This document shows, piece by piece, positions 26,254 through 34,446 of a stretch of DNA of 64,000 bases; the first letter of the stretch is position 1, and the number at the start of each line of letters is the position of its first letter. Origin of the DNA: Rhizobium grahamii CCGE 502 (lineage in GTDB: Bacteria > Pseudomonadota > Alphaproteobacteria > Rhizobiales > Rhizobiaceae); contig NZ_AEYE02000004.1 in the NCBI RefSeq assembly GCF_000298315.2, positions 184,960-248,959 of the forward strand, read 5' to 3'. Under the pieces are notes generated by a model that worked only from the letters and a program-made list of their open reading frames with translations, ran no database searches and was not told the origin of the DNA. The position numbers and the translations under genes are program-made.

Positions 26254-27009
26254 ATGACTCAGAGATTGAATGGGAAGATTGCCGTGATCACCGGCGCCAC
26301 GTCCGGCATCGGCCTCGCCACCGCCAAACGCTTCGCTGCCGAAGGCGCCCGCCTCTTCATCACCGGGCGGCGCAGCGACGTGCTCGATGCCGCTGTTGCC
26401 GAGATCGGTGGCAACGTCACCGGCATCCAGGCCGATTCCGCCAAGCAGGCTGATCTCGATCGCCTTTTTAGCCGCGTCAAGGAGGAGGCTGGTCGCATCG
26501 ACGTTCTCTTCGTCAATGCAGGCGGCGGCTCATTCGCGCCGATTGGCCAGATCACCGAAGAGCAGTTCGACGACACATTCAATCGCAATGTGAAGGGCGT
26601 GCTTTTCACGGTGCAAACGGCGCTGCCGCTGCTGGGCAACGGCTCGTCTGTCATTCTCACGGGCTCGACCGCGGGCGCGACTGGTACGCCAGCCTTCAGC
26701 GTCTACGCCGCCTCCAAGGCAGCGATCCGCAACTTCGCGCGCAACTGGATTCTCGATCTGAAGGATCGCGGCATCCGCATCAATACCCTCAGCCCCGGCC
26801 CAACCGAAACGACCGGTCTGGTCGAGCTCGCAGGCAAGGACAAGGCACAACAGCAGGGTCTTCTCGACTATCTCGGCTCGCAAGTTCCGATGGGCCGCGT
26901 CGGTCGCGCCGAAGAAATCGCGGCTGCCGCCCTTTTCCTTGCTTCGGATGAATCGAGCTTCGTTACGGGCGCAGAACTCTTCGCCGATGGCGGTATCGCT
27001 CAGGTCTGA
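26254..27009 (+). CDS. Short-chain dehydrogenase/reductase (SDR) family oxidoreductase
   Basis: A 251-residue classical SDR. The cofactor motif is TGATSGIGLATAK; TGRR after beta-2 suggests NADP preference. The NAG segment is VNAGGGSF, the catalytic Ser is in ILTGSTAGATG, and the YxxxK pair is in VYAASKAAIRNF. The PG motif TLSPGPTETTG follows. The substrate is unknown. AAGGAG lies 9 bases before the ATG. It is divergently transcribed from the LysR regulator. Confidence 0.9.
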   Translation: MTQRLNGKIAVITGATSGIGLATAKRFAAEGARLFITGRRSDVLDAAVAEIGGNVTGIQADSAKQADLDRLFSRVKEEAGRIDVLFVNAGGGSFAPIGQITEEQFDDTFNRNVKGVLFTVQTALPLLGNGSSVILTGSTAGATGTPAFSVYAASKAAIRNFARNWILDLKDRGIRINTLSPGPTETTGLVELAGKDKAQQQGLLDYLGSQVPMGRVGRAEEIAAAALFLASDESSFVTGAELFADGGIAQV

Positions 27010-27019
27010 TATCAGCCGT

Positions 27020-27043
27020 GCCCGCCGCAGAACTGCGGCGGGC
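27020..27043 (+). terminator. Strong hairpin after the SDR gene
   Basis: GCCCGCCGCAG (27020-27030) and CTGCGGCGGGC (27033-27043) form an 11-bp perfect stem. Only ATTTG follows, not a full T-tract, so termination is probable but may be incomplete. Confidence 0.5.
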
Positions 27044-27110
27044 ATTTGCGGCGTTGGCGGTTTTCCTCTACAGCACGGAAATAAAACGGAAAACTGCAAG
27101 GGAAGACAGC

Positions 27111-27533
27111 ATGACCGGCTACGAGATGTTTTGGCCCATTATCGCCCACGTAGCCTTGGTCTATTTGCTCTACATGCTGCTCGGCTATCGCCGTCGTCAG
27201 CTCGTTCAGGCAGGCAAGGTCCGCCGTTCGAACTATCGCGAAAACCGCGATGAACCGCCGGAAGGCCTCGTCGTCAAGAATTGCCTTGCCAATCAGTTCG
27301 AACTCCCCGTTCTGTTTTATGCCTGCTGCGTCCTTCTCTACATGACCGAAGCCGACAATCTGGTTGCCGTCGTCCTGGCCTGGATCTTTGTCGCGCTTCG
27401 CTATCTGCACGCCTTCGTGCACGTTACCAGCAATGACCTTCGATACCGCAGTCCGCTCTTTGCTGCCGGCTACGTCGCGCTTGGGGCCATGTGGGTGTGG
27501 CTCGCCGTCTGGATGGTTTTTCCCAACGGCTGA
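27111..27533 (+). CDS. MAPEG-family membrane protein
   Basis: A 140-residue four-helix membrane protein. It has the MAPEG pattern: N-terminal helix PIIAHVALVYLLYMLLGYRR, then NYRENRDEPP, the NQFELPVLFYACCVLLYM helix with the conserved N-x-x-E-x-P, and RYLHAFVHVTSNDLRYR, another MAPEG hallmark. Family members include microsomal glutathione transferases and eicosanoid enzymes; bacterial ones are mostly uncharacterised. The ATG at 27111 follows GGGAAG; the longer in-frame start is not hydrophobic and not family-like. Confidence 0.82.
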   Translation: MTGYEMFWPIIAHVALVYLLYMLLGYRRRQLVQAGKVRRSNYRENRDEPPEGLVVKNCLANQFELPVLFYACCVLLYMTEADNLVAVVLAWIFVALRYLHAFVHVTSNDLRYRSPLFAAGYVALGAMWVWLAVWMVFPNG

Positions 27534-27550
27534 TCGGCGTAGCAGCCTGA

Positions 27551-27578
27551 AGTAACGCAGTTTTGTTCCTGCGTTACT
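27551..27578. terminator. Inverted repeat after the MAPEG gene
   Basis: AGTAACGCAG (27551-27560) and CTGCGTTACT (27569-27578) form a perfect 10-bp stem with a T-rich loop. No T-run follows. It may end the MAPEG transcript or act on the next promoter. Confidence 0.45.
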
Positions 27579-27639
27579 GGTCGCTGACCTATCTTCCCCG
27601 ACAGGCGAAAGCCAACAGGTAGGGAACGGGAGACCTCAC

Positions 27640-28515
27640 ATGGACAAGCCGGAAATCACGCAGGCGATGATCAACGCCTACGACGAATACACGCATCTGA
27701 CACTCGACCGTCGCAACTTCATGGACAAGCTGGCGAAACTGGCCGGTTCTGCCGGTGCAGCGGCTGTGATCGCGCCGATGCTTGCTGCCAACAAGGCGAG
27801 CGCGGAGATGATCTCGGCCGATGACAAGAGGCTGGTGGCCAAGGACGTCACGTATCCCGGCGGCACCGGCGAAATGAAAGGCTACCTCGTCGAACCCAAG
27901 GATGCCTCGGGAAAACTTGGCGCCGTGATCGTCGTCCACGAGAACCGCGGCCTCAACCCGCATATCCGCGACGTTGCGCGCCGCATGGCGCTGGAGGGCT
28001 TCATCGCGCTGGCCCCGGACTTCCTTTCCCCTCAGGGCGGTACGCCTGACAACGAGGACAAGGCTCGCGACATGTTCGGTAAGCTCGATCGGCCCGCCAC
28101 TGTGGCGAACGCCGAGGCGACGCTTACCTATTTGACCAAGCTCGGCAATTCCAACGGCAAGGTCGGTGTGATCGGCTTTTGCTGGGGTGGCGGGCTCGTC
28201 AACGACTTCGCCACCAAATCACCGGAACTCAACGCGGGCGTGGCTTATTACGGCGCCCAGCCGCAGGCTGCCGACGTCCCTGGTATCAAGGCGGCGCTGA
28301 TGCTGCATTATGCCGGCCTCGACGACCGCATCAACGCCGGCATCGACGCCTACAAAAAGGCATTGCAGGAAAACGGCAAGGACTTCCAGATCTTCGTCTA
28401 CGACGGCGTCAACCACGCCTTCAACAACGATACGTCGTCGGCGCGATACGACAAGAAAGCCGCCGACCTTGCCTGGACGAGGACGGTCGAATTTTTGAAG
28501 AAGAACCTCGGCTGA
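27640..28515 (+). CDS. Tat-exported dienelactone hydrolase-family protein
   Basis: A 291-residue alpha/beta hydrolase. The N-terminus carries a twin-arginine-type signal after a 22-residue lead (DRRNFMDKLAKLAG, then a hydrophobic run to KASAEM). The catalytic Cys181 is in IGFCWGGGL, the acid is in GLDDRINAG near residue 229, and His259 is in DGVNHAFNN. This is the DLH triad. Cytoplasmic DLHs open dienelactone in chlorocatechol breakdown; exported versions like this have no firm substrate. Its stop abuts the oxyR stop exactly (TGATCA), so the genes are convergent. Confidence 0.86.
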   Translation: MDKPEITQAMINAYDEYTHLTLDRRNFMDKLAKLAGSAGAAAVIAPMLAANKASAEMISADDKRLVAKDVTYPGGTGEMKGYLVEPKDASGKLGAVIVVHENRGLNPHIRDVARRMALEGFIALAPDFLSPQGGTPDNEDKARDMFGKLDRPATVANAEATLTYLTKLGNSNGKVGVIGFCWGGGLVNDFATKSPELNAGVAYYGAQPQAADVPGIKAALMLHYAGLDDRINAGIDAYKKALQENGKDFQIFVYDGVNHAFNNDTSSARYDKKAADLAWTRTVEFLKKNLG

Positions 28516-29421
28516 TCAGGCGGCCAGCTCGCGCGGGGTAGGGGCGACGGCAATGATCGCCTCCGCCAGCGCCTCCATCTCCTTGCCGCGATGGTTGCTG
28601 CGACGCCAGGCAAGGCCGATTTCGCGCGATGGCTGCGGATCGGTGAACGGAACGATGCGGATCGAATTGCGGCTGGTCTCGGTCGGAATGGCCATCTCGG
28701 GGATAAGCGTCATCCCCATGTCGTGCGACACCATCTGCAAGAGCGTCGCCATCGACGTCGCGCCGAAATTGACCAGGCTGCGCTTGCCGGCACTGCAGAC
28801 GGCAAGGGCCTGGTCGCGCAGGCAATGTCCCTCCTCGAGCAGGAGCAGGCGATCGACATTCACCTCGTGCTCGGTCAGCGGTGATGTCAGCACGGCCTCA
28901 CCGTTATCCGCCACCGCCATGAAGAAGCGGTCGGTGAAGAGTGGCCGCGTCTGGATGCCTTCAATATCGAGCGGCAGGGCCGCGATGACTGCGTCGAGCT
29001 TTCCAGTCAAAAGATCCGCCATCAAACGATCTGTGACCGCTTCCCGCAATTCCACCTCAACGCTGGGATAGGCCTTGCGCAAGTGCGGAACGAACTGTGG
29101 AACGAGGTAGGGGGCAATGGTCGGAATGATCCCGATGCGGATCAGGCCTTCGAGCGTGCCGCCGCCCTTTCTAGCGGTCTGTTCGAGCAGATCGACCTGA
29201 TGCAGAATGGCGCGGACGTAGTGCAGCACTTCCTCGCCCTTGGGAGTCAAGATGGTGCTCTGCCGGGTTCGTTCGACCAGCTTGGCGCCGAGGTACTCTT
29301 CCATCTCCATGATCTGTGTCGATAGAGCAGGCTGGCTGATGTGGACCATTTCAGCCGCCCGGCCGAAATGGCGTGTCGTTGCCAGCGCATCGAAATAGCG
29401 CATCTGTCTCAGGGTCAGCAT
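28516..29421 (-). CDS. oxyR: Hydrogen peroxide-responsive LysR regulator OxyR
   Basis: A 301-residue LysR regulator with the OxyR redox pair. With the start at 29421 the cysteines are residues 200 and 209 in EEGHCLRDQALAVC, matching Cys199/Cys208 of E. coli OxyR, which form the activating disulphide. The N-terminus MLTLRQMRYFDALATTRHFG and ISQPALSTQIMEMEEYLG are OxyR-like. It normally activates catalase and peroxide defence. No katG or ahpC lies next to it here, so its targets are elsewhere. A TTG start five codons upstream is possible but less likely. Confidence 0.9.
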   Translation of the reverse strand: MLTLRQMRYFDALATTRHFGRAAEMVHISQPALSTQIMEMEEYLGAKLVERTRQSTILTPKGEEVLHYVRAILHQVDLLEQTARKGGGTLEGLIRIGIIPTIAPYLVPQFVPHLRKAYPSVEVELREAVTDRLMADLLTGKLDAVIAALPLDIEGIQTRPLFTDRFFMAVADNGEAVLTSPLTEHEVNVDRLLLLEEGHCLRDQALAVCSAGKRSLVNFGATSMATLLQMVSHDMGMTLIPEMAIPTETSRNSIRIVPFTDPQPSREIGLAWRRSNHRGKEMEALAEAIIAVAPTPRELAA

Positions 29422-29433
29422 GATAAGTTCTTT

Positions 29434-29485
29434 CAATCGAATGTCTCAGTAAATACGATTGGAAGTTATCGAAGGTCAATCGAAT
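29434..29485. promoter_or_regulatory. Repeat cluster upstream of oxyR
   Basis: CAATCGAAT occurs at 29434-29442 and 29477-29485, offset by 43 bases (about four helical turns). CGATTG (29456-29461) and CAATCG (29477-29482) are inverted. This lies just upstream of the oxyR start and is a plausible autoregulatory site; it does not match the E. coli OxyR consensus well. Confidence 0.35.
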
Positions 29486-29796
29486 TGCGACTGGGGCCGC
29501 TGGGTAGTCGACATTGTAGCAGCCGATGGTGGGATGGGTGCTGCGACGCCGGCTACTGCGAATCGGTAGTGCCCAAACAAGCGGCACGAGCGCGCATCGA
29601 CCGACCGCGATTGCGTTCGCTTGCGGTCGAAACTCGACCAAATCCGGGTGTATCACCCCGATTTTGCTATGCTTTTCTGGATCCGTGCAATCCGATCTAT
29701 CTCGTTTACGAGTCGTGAAGACCTGCATGTCATATCGGCAAAAAGGCGCCGGCATGAATGTCCTCCGTCGCTCCACATAGAACAAATGGGAACGAC
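29486..29796. other. Gene-free stretch between oxyR and the TetR gene
   Basis: I see no coding sequence with a ribosome site here. It holds an imperfect inverted repeat around the run CCGCGATTGCGTTCGCTTGC (about 29606-29625) and a short hairpin GGGTGtatCACCC at about 29647-29659. A small RNA or the TetR promoter could lie here; neither can be shown from sequence alone. Confidence 0.35.
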
Positions 29797-30429
29797 ATGA
29801 AGGTCGGAAGTTTGGATCGCATTGGCCTCCGCCGGAAGCCAAAGCAGGAACGCAGTATTCAAAGGCTCGACCTGATCTTGTCGGCCGCAGCAGCAATTAT
29901 TGCCGAAAAGGGCGTAAGCGCCATGCGAATGACGGAACTGGCCGTCGCCGCCAAGGTGCCGATCGGTTCCGTCTATCAGTATTTTCCGGAGAAGGCCGCT
30001 ATCGTCAAAGCGCTCTTCGACCGCCACGCTTCGGCAATTCAGGCGCGCATCGCTGAGGCCTTTGCTTCAGTGCACTCGGTCGATCACGCGCTTGAGGTGC
30101 TCGTAGCGACGATCGACTGGCACTATAACGACTATCGCAACGATGCCGCCTACCTTGGTATCTGGATGGGCACCGAGACCGATCTCGATCTGTTGCGCCT
30201 CAACATCGAGCACAGCAAGCGGATTGCCGACATTTTCCAGGATGCCGTCCGTCGCGTTGCGCCCGAACTCTCTGCCGCCGACATGCAGGCCAGAACCTAC
30301 CTCTTCAGCCATTTGCTCGGCGCCTCGATCCGCCTTGCGGTCGTCAGCGAGGACTCGCTCGCCAAGCGCATTCTCGACGAATGGAAACGCGTGATCCGCA
30401 CGGCCTTCCTCTCGCCGGTTGCTGCGTGA
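29797..30429 (+). CDS. TetR-family transcriptional regulator
   Basis: A 210-residue TetR protein. The DNA-binding part reads RRKPKQERSIQRLDLILSA, then AAIIAEKGVSAMRMTELAVA and the recognition helix VPIGSVYQYFPEKAAIVKAL. The C-terminal ligand domain (WHYNDYRNDAAYLGIWMG) resembles the TetR_C group found in AcnR/NfxB-like regulators but has no ligand-specific motif. The ATG at 29797 is preferred to one 13 codons upstream. It is convergent with the LysR gene downstream, ending 3 bases before it. The target is not apparent; no efflux gene is adjacent. Confidence 0.87.
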   Translation: MKVGSLDRIGLRRKPKQERSIQRLDLILSAAAAIIAEKGVSAMRMTELAVAAKVPIGSVYQYFPEKAAIVKALFDRHASAIQARIAEAFASVHSVDHALEVLVATIDWHYNDYRNDAAYLGIWMGTETDLDLLRLNIEHSKRIADIFQDAVRRVAPELSAADMQARTYLFSHLLGASIRLAVVSEDSLAKRILDEWKRVIRTAFLSPVAA

Positions 30430-30432
30430 CGC

Positions 30433-31389
30433 CTACCAGCTCGGAACGACGTTGGCGACCTTGAGGCGGGGCTGGACCCGCCCATAGGCGTTCTTCACAT
30501 CAGGCTCCAGATTGTCGTCGACGACAGCGGGCGTGATGTTGTCGAGGCAAGCGGTGATATGGGCGGTGATCGCGTTCATCAGCGACAGGGATACGCCCGG
30601 CCGTTTCATGATGCCGATCTGGACCGGGGGGAGTGCCGGGAAGCCGTCCGCCTGGCTCAGCACTTTCATCCCGGTACGCAGTGCCGATTCCGGCATGACG
30701 GAAACGGCCATGCCAGCGAGCACCGCGGCCGCAACGACCGTGCACGACCAGCTGGTGAACAGAATTTGATGTTCGCGACCGACAGCATCGAGTGCCGAGC
30801 AGGCAAGCTGGCGCCACTGGCAGTCGCGACGCCCGACAGCAAGCGGCACCGGCGCATCGTCACGGATAGGATGGTTCGCCGAACCGACCCAGCAGAGGGG
30901 TTCGGTTCGCACGACGTCCGACATGCGCTCGCGCGGATTATGGGTCACCAGCGCGATATCGAGCTCGCCGCGATGCATGCGCTCGGCGAGGTCCACCGAA
31001 GGCTCGCACACAATATAGAGTTCGACGTTCGGATGCGTCTTGGCGAAGCGGCCAATGATCTCCGGCATGTAGCGGTCGGCATAGTCATCGGGCGTGCCGA
31101 TGCGCAGCGTGCCCTCGAGACGGTTGTCGTCGAAGGCGGCGATCGCCTCGTTGTTGAGGCGGATCATGCGTCGCGCATAGTTCAAGAGCTTTTCGCCCTC
31201 GGCGGTCAGGCGGTTGCCGCGGCCGTCCTTGATGAAGAGCTGCTTGCCGATGCGCTCTTCAAGCCGCCGCATCTGCATGGAAACGGCCGATTGCGTCTTG
31301 TAGACCCTGTCGGCAGCCTTGGTGAAGCTGCCGGAATCCACGATTGCGATGAAAGTCTGCAACTGATCGATATCAAGAGGCGCTGACAT
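30433..31389 (-). CDS. LysR-family regulator, LsrB/VtlR-like
   Basis: A 318-residue LysR regulator starting MSAPLDIDQLQTFIAIVDSG, with QSAVSMQMRRLEERIGKQLF as the HTH/linker. This N-terminus and the segments LEGTLRIGTPDDYADRYMPE and GRRDCQWRQLACSALDA look like the LsrB/VtlR regulators of Rhizobiaceae and Brucella. Those control oxidative stress, envelope properties and small DUF1127 genes. Several cysteines in the effector domain could be redox-active. GGGTGAG precedes the chosen ATG. A DUF1127 gene lies divergently next to it, which supports the assignment, but naming it lsrB needs a database comparison. Confidence 0.82.
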   Translation of the reverse strand: MSAPLDIDQLQTFIAIVDSGSFTKAADRVYKTQSAVSMQMRRLEERIGKQLFIKDGRGNRLTAEGEKLLNYARRMIRLNNEAIAAFDDNRLEGTLRIGTPDDYADRYMPEIIGRFAKTHPNVELYIVCEPSVDLAERMHRGELDIALVTHNPRERMSDVVRTEPLCWVGSANHPIRDDAPVPLAVGRRDCQWRQLACSALDAVGREHQILFTSWSCTVVAAAVLAGMAVSVMPESALRTGMKVLSQADGFPALPPVQIGIMKRPGVSLSLMNAITAHITACLDNITPAVVDDNLEPDVKNAYGRVQPRLKVANVVPSW

Positions 31390-31530
31390 GATCTCACCCA
31401 TAAAGTTCTCTGATGGTAATCATTAGAAACATTCGTTGGACTGATCAATAGGTGTTTGGCATCTTCGGGATGCAAATCAAACAAAGTGAAGGACAGACAT
31501 CCTGCCTGTCCGAACCGATTTCAACCGATG

Positions 31531-31556
31531 CCTTCCCGCTAGACCTCGCGGGAGGG
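31531..31556 (+). promoter_or_regulatory. Leader hairpin upstream of the DUF1127 gene
   Basis: CCTTCCCGC (31531-31539) pairs with GCGGGAGGG (31548-31556) through nine pairs including one G-U, about 35 bases before the DUF1127 ATG. Its position fits a 5' untranslated hairpin that could affect message stability or initiation. Confidence 0.4.
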
Positions 31557-31590
31557 GTGGGTTGTTGCGCGCCTATGAAAGGATCGTCCC

Positions 31591-31890
31591 ATGCGCACGA
31601 CAGACCGGATACTCGAACTCGACTGCAGCCCGACCTCGCTGACGTTTGGTCAGCGCGTCGCACATGGCTTTGCAACGCTGTCATCCGTACTGCGCGTGTT
31701 CCGCAATCGTATGGAGATCAACCGGCTGCACGAGCTCGATGACAATCAATTGAAGGATATCGGCCTTTCAAGGACCGATCTCACTTCCGCGTTCCTGGCG
31801 TCCACCTTCTTTGAAGATCCGTCGGAACACCTGACCCGCTCCGCGAGCGTTCGCGGACGTAAGTCGCTCTTCCGGTCCCGAAAGGATTAA
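31591..31890 (+). CDS. DUF1127 domain protein
   Basis: A 99-residue basic protein. The DUF1127 block is RNRMEINRLHELDDNQLKDI followed by GLSRTDL (about residues 40-66). The N-terminal 35 residues and the Arg-rich tail (RGRKSLFRSRKD) are variable. DUF1127 proteins are widespread in alphaproteobacteria; small ones are linked to RNA turnover and phosphate or stress responses, and several are under VtlR control. GAAAGG lies 9 bases before the ATG. It is divergent from the LsrB/VtlR-like regulator and is followed by a strong terminator. Confidence 0.85.
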   Translation: MRTTDRILELDCSPTSLTFGQRVAHGFATLSSVLRVFRNRMEINRLHELDDNQLKDIGLSRTDLTSAFLASTFFEDPSEHLTRSASVRGRKSLFRSRKD

Positions 31891-31910
31891 GGCCGGCCCA
31901 GTTTTTCCCC

Positions 31911-31978
31911 GCAGGGTGATAGCCAATAGCCCTGCCTCTTGCCCGGTGCCGGCCTCCCAGCCGTCTCCGGGTTTTTTT
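31911..31978 (+). terminator. Two hairpins and T-run ending the DUF1127 transcript
   Basis: A first stem GCAGGG (31911-31916) pairs with CCCTGC (31930-31935). A second, CCCGG (31942-31946) with CCGGG (31967-31971), has an inner GC-rich loop and is followed directly by seven T. The second is a clear intrinsic terminator. It overlaps the 3' end of the convergent DUF937 gene. Confidence 0.7.
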
Positions 31979-32837
31979 ATTCCTTGGGGGGAGTGGGGGG
32001 CGCCTTGGGCATATAGGTCTCGAAGATCGCTTCCATGCTTTTCTGGTAGTTCTTCTGGACCTCGAGCCCGCTATCGAACATGTTGTTCAGCATGTCCATG
32101 TAGTTTTCGGTTTCAGCCTTTGCCTGCTCCTTCGGCGCTTCGGCTGGTTTCGGTTCGACCGGCTTTCCGAGCGAGCCCATCATTTCCTGAAACGCCTTTG
32201 CGAAAGGATTGTCGAAAAACGGGTTGGTGACGGCCTTTTGGGCCTCCGGCTTCTGCATGCCGAACATCAGCTGCATCGCCTGCGTGAAAGGGTTGTCGAA
32301 GATGCTAGGCTCGGGTGCCGGCGCCTGCTTCGGCGCAAAGCCGGTGCTTTCAAGCCATTTCTGAATGCTTTCACCCATCGCGGTGTTGACGAACGGATTG
32401 ACCGGCGCCGTCATCTGTCCCATCGACTGCTTGAAGAGGCCCCCCATCAGCGTGTCGGCCATCACAGGCAACATCTGCTTGTAGATCTCCTGTCCGATGC
32501 CGGTCATCTGGGCCGCCTGCGCCGCGACGGCCCGCGAGACTTCCTTGGAACCGAATAGCTGTGCGAGGATGTTGTTGCCGTCCGAGATACCTTGCGGCGT
32601 AAAGGCCTTGCTCATGTCCTCGAAATATTTTGCGTAGTTTCCGGAGGCGACCGCCTGCATCAGTCCCATGAAGTCGTAAGGGTTGCTGGTGCTTCGCTTC
32701 AGGCCGGCGGAAAACGCCGGCATCAGCGCCGCCATCGCCTTGGCGGTCTGCTCCTGAGCCAGATTGAACTGCTTGGAGACCGCATCCATCGCCGCGCCGT
32801 TCTGGGCCTGCATCATCATGTCGAAGAGTGGCAGCAT
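31977..32837 (-). CDS. DUF937 (YidB-like) domain protein
   Basis: A 286-residue cytoplasmic protein. The N-terminal 150 residues are DUF937: MLPLFDMMMQAQNGAAMDAV, LMPAFSAGLKR, ILAQLFGSKEVSRAVAAQ, TGIGQEIYKQMLPVMA. The C-terminal half has repeats of a short NPF motif (PVNPFVNTA, DNPFTQAM, TNPFFDNPFAKAF) followed by a charged Pro/Ala/Glu linker and a helix (EVQKNYQKSMEAIF) that resembles phasin-like segments. The ATG at 32837 is the family start. Function is unknown; relatives sit near storage or envelope genes. It is convergent with DUF1127. Confidence 0.8.
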   Translation of the reverse strand: MLPLFDMMMQAQNGAAMDAVSKQFNLAQEQTAKAMAALMPAFSAGLKRSTSNPYDFMGLMQAVASGNYAKYFEDMSKAFTPQGISDGNNILAQLFGSKEVSRAVAAQAAQMTGIGQEIYKQMLPVMADTLMGGLFKQSMGQMTAPVNPFVNTAMGESIQKWLESTGFAPKQAPAPEPSIFDNPFTQAMQLMFGMQKPEAQKAVTNPFFDNPFAKAFQEMMGSLGKPVEPKPAEAPKEQAKAETENYMDMLNNMFDSGLEVQKNYQKSMEAIFETYMPKAPPTPPKE

Positions 32838-32923
32838 GGTAATCCCCTTCCCGGTTTCGCAACGCGTAATTGCGTCACTATAGCCGGAAAAAGGAATGCG
32901 CAAACCCCTTTTTGTAGAAGGGC

Positions 32924-34297
32924 TTAGTATTGATATTCTTCGAAGACCGGCTCAACCGAACCGTTCCAGCGGCCGTGATAGAGCGCCAGCAGGTCCTCGG
33001 CCAACGTTGCCTTCTTGGCCATAACTTCGTCGAGCGGTGCAAGGAAGATGGTTTCGTCCTGGCCTTCCTTGTTGAGCTTGTTGCGCGCCCTCAGACCCGC
33101 CTTCGAAACGGCGATCACTTCGCGCGCGGTTTCATAGAGCTCATGCCCGCGGAACTTTGCCTTTAGGCCCTGGGAGGGGACGGCGTCACGAAGGGCGTTG
33201 ACCTCATCGAATGTCCAGTCCTTGGTCAGCATATCCGCGTCTTCGAGCGCCGCGTCATCGTAGAGCAGGCCGACCCAGAAGGCCGGCAACCCACAGATGC
33301 GCCGCCAGGGTCCGCCATCCGCACCGCGCATCTCCAGAAAGCGCTTCAGGCGCACGTCGGGGAAAAGCGTCGAAAGATGGTTCGTCCAGTCCCCCATCGT
33401 CGGCTCCCATGCGGCCACTTCGCCCTTCAGCGCGCCGTTCATGAACTGCCGGAAGGTGACGTGGGTACAGTCGTGATAGCGCCCGTTGCGCACGATGAAA
33501 TACATCGGCACGTCGAGGGCCCATTCGACATAGTCGTGAAAGCCGAAATCGTCGCGGAACGTGAAGTCGAGAAGACCGGAGCGATTGTTGTCGGTGTCGC
33601 GCCAGATGTCGCCACGCCAGGAGAGCAAGCCGTTGCGCTTGCCTTCGGTAAAGGGCGATGAGGCAAAGAGGGCGGTTGCCAGAGACTGCAGCTTCATCGA
33701 AACGCGCATCTTCTTGCGCATGTCGGCTTCCGAAGAGAAGTCGAGGTTCACCTGGATCGTGCAGGTGCGATACATCATGTCGAGACCCTTGGATCCGACC
33801 TTCGGCATGTAGCGGGTCATGATCTCGTAGCGGGATTTCGGCATGACCGGCGTCTCGGCCAGCGTCCACTTGGGGCTGCCGCCGATACCGAGGAAGCGGA
33901 TGCCCATCGGTTCTGCGATCTCGCGCAACGTCGCCAGGTGGGTGTTCGATTCCTTGCAGGTCTCGTGGATCGTCTCCAGCGGCGCGCCGGACAGTTCGAA
34001 CTGGCCGCCTGGCTCGATCGAGATGGCGCCCATTCCCTTCGGCTCGCCAAGGCCGATGATGTTGTCACCATCCATGATCGGATCCCAGCCGGATTTTTGC
34101 TGCAGTCCTTTCAAGAGCGCCGAAATGCTGGCCTCGCCGACGTACGGCACGGGGCTGTTGTCGGCACGAAAGAAGGCGAACTTCTCATGCTCGGTGCCGA
34201 TGCGGAATTTTTCTTCAGGCTTGCTTCCCGCAGCAAGATAATCGGTCAGTTCCTGAACCGAAGAGAGTGGCGTCTGGTCGGTGGTATCGCGAGCCAT
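32924..34297 (-). CDS. gshA: Glutamate-cysteine ligase
   Basis: A 457-residue enzyme of the plant/alphaproteobacterial GCS2-like clade. It joins glutamate and cysteine with ATP, the first step of glutathione synthesis. Landmarks are FRIGTEHEKFAFF near residue 33, ISIEPGGQFELSGAPLETIH, TCTIQVNLDFSSEADMRKK, and the C-terminal RGADGGPWRRICGLPAFWVG. Two Cys (about 180 and 345) are positioned like the regulatory disulphide cysteines of this clade. gshB is not adjacent. It starts with MARDTTDQTPLSS; a gap of 149 bases separates it from rsmE upstream. Confidence 0.94.
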   Translation of the reverse strand: MARDTTDQTPLSSVQELTDYLAAGSKPEEKFRIGTEHEKFAFFRADNSPVPYVGEASISALLKGLQQKSGWDPIMDGDNIIGLGEPKGMGAISIEPGGQFELSGAPLETIHETCKESNTHLATLREIAEPMGIRFLGIGGSPKWTLAETPVMPKSRYEIMTRYMPKVGSKGLDMMYRTCTIQVNLDFSSEADMRKKMRVSMKLQSLATALFASSPFTEGKRNGLLSWRGDIWRDTDNNRSGLLDFTFRDDFGFHDYVEWALDVPMYFIVRNGRYHDCTHVTFRQFMNGALKGEVAAWEPTMGDWTNHLSTLFPDVRLKRFLEMRGADGGPWRRICGLPAFWVGLLYDDAALEDADMLTKDWTFDEVNALRDAVPSQGLKAKFRGHELYETAREVIAVSKAGLRARNKLNKEGQDETIFLAPLDEVMAKKATLAEDLLALYHGRWNGSVEPVFEEYQY

Positions 34298-34446
34298 TCA
34301 AGTCTACCTGCAATGGGAGAGCGCCTGGAAAAACCCGGGCAATTGGAAGGGTGATTAGGACCGCTCCCACGTATGTTGCAAGTGAAATTGTTTCAACGGT
34401 CCATCAAAAAAATAGCAGCATATTTCGGCCGCGACCGATCCTAAGG

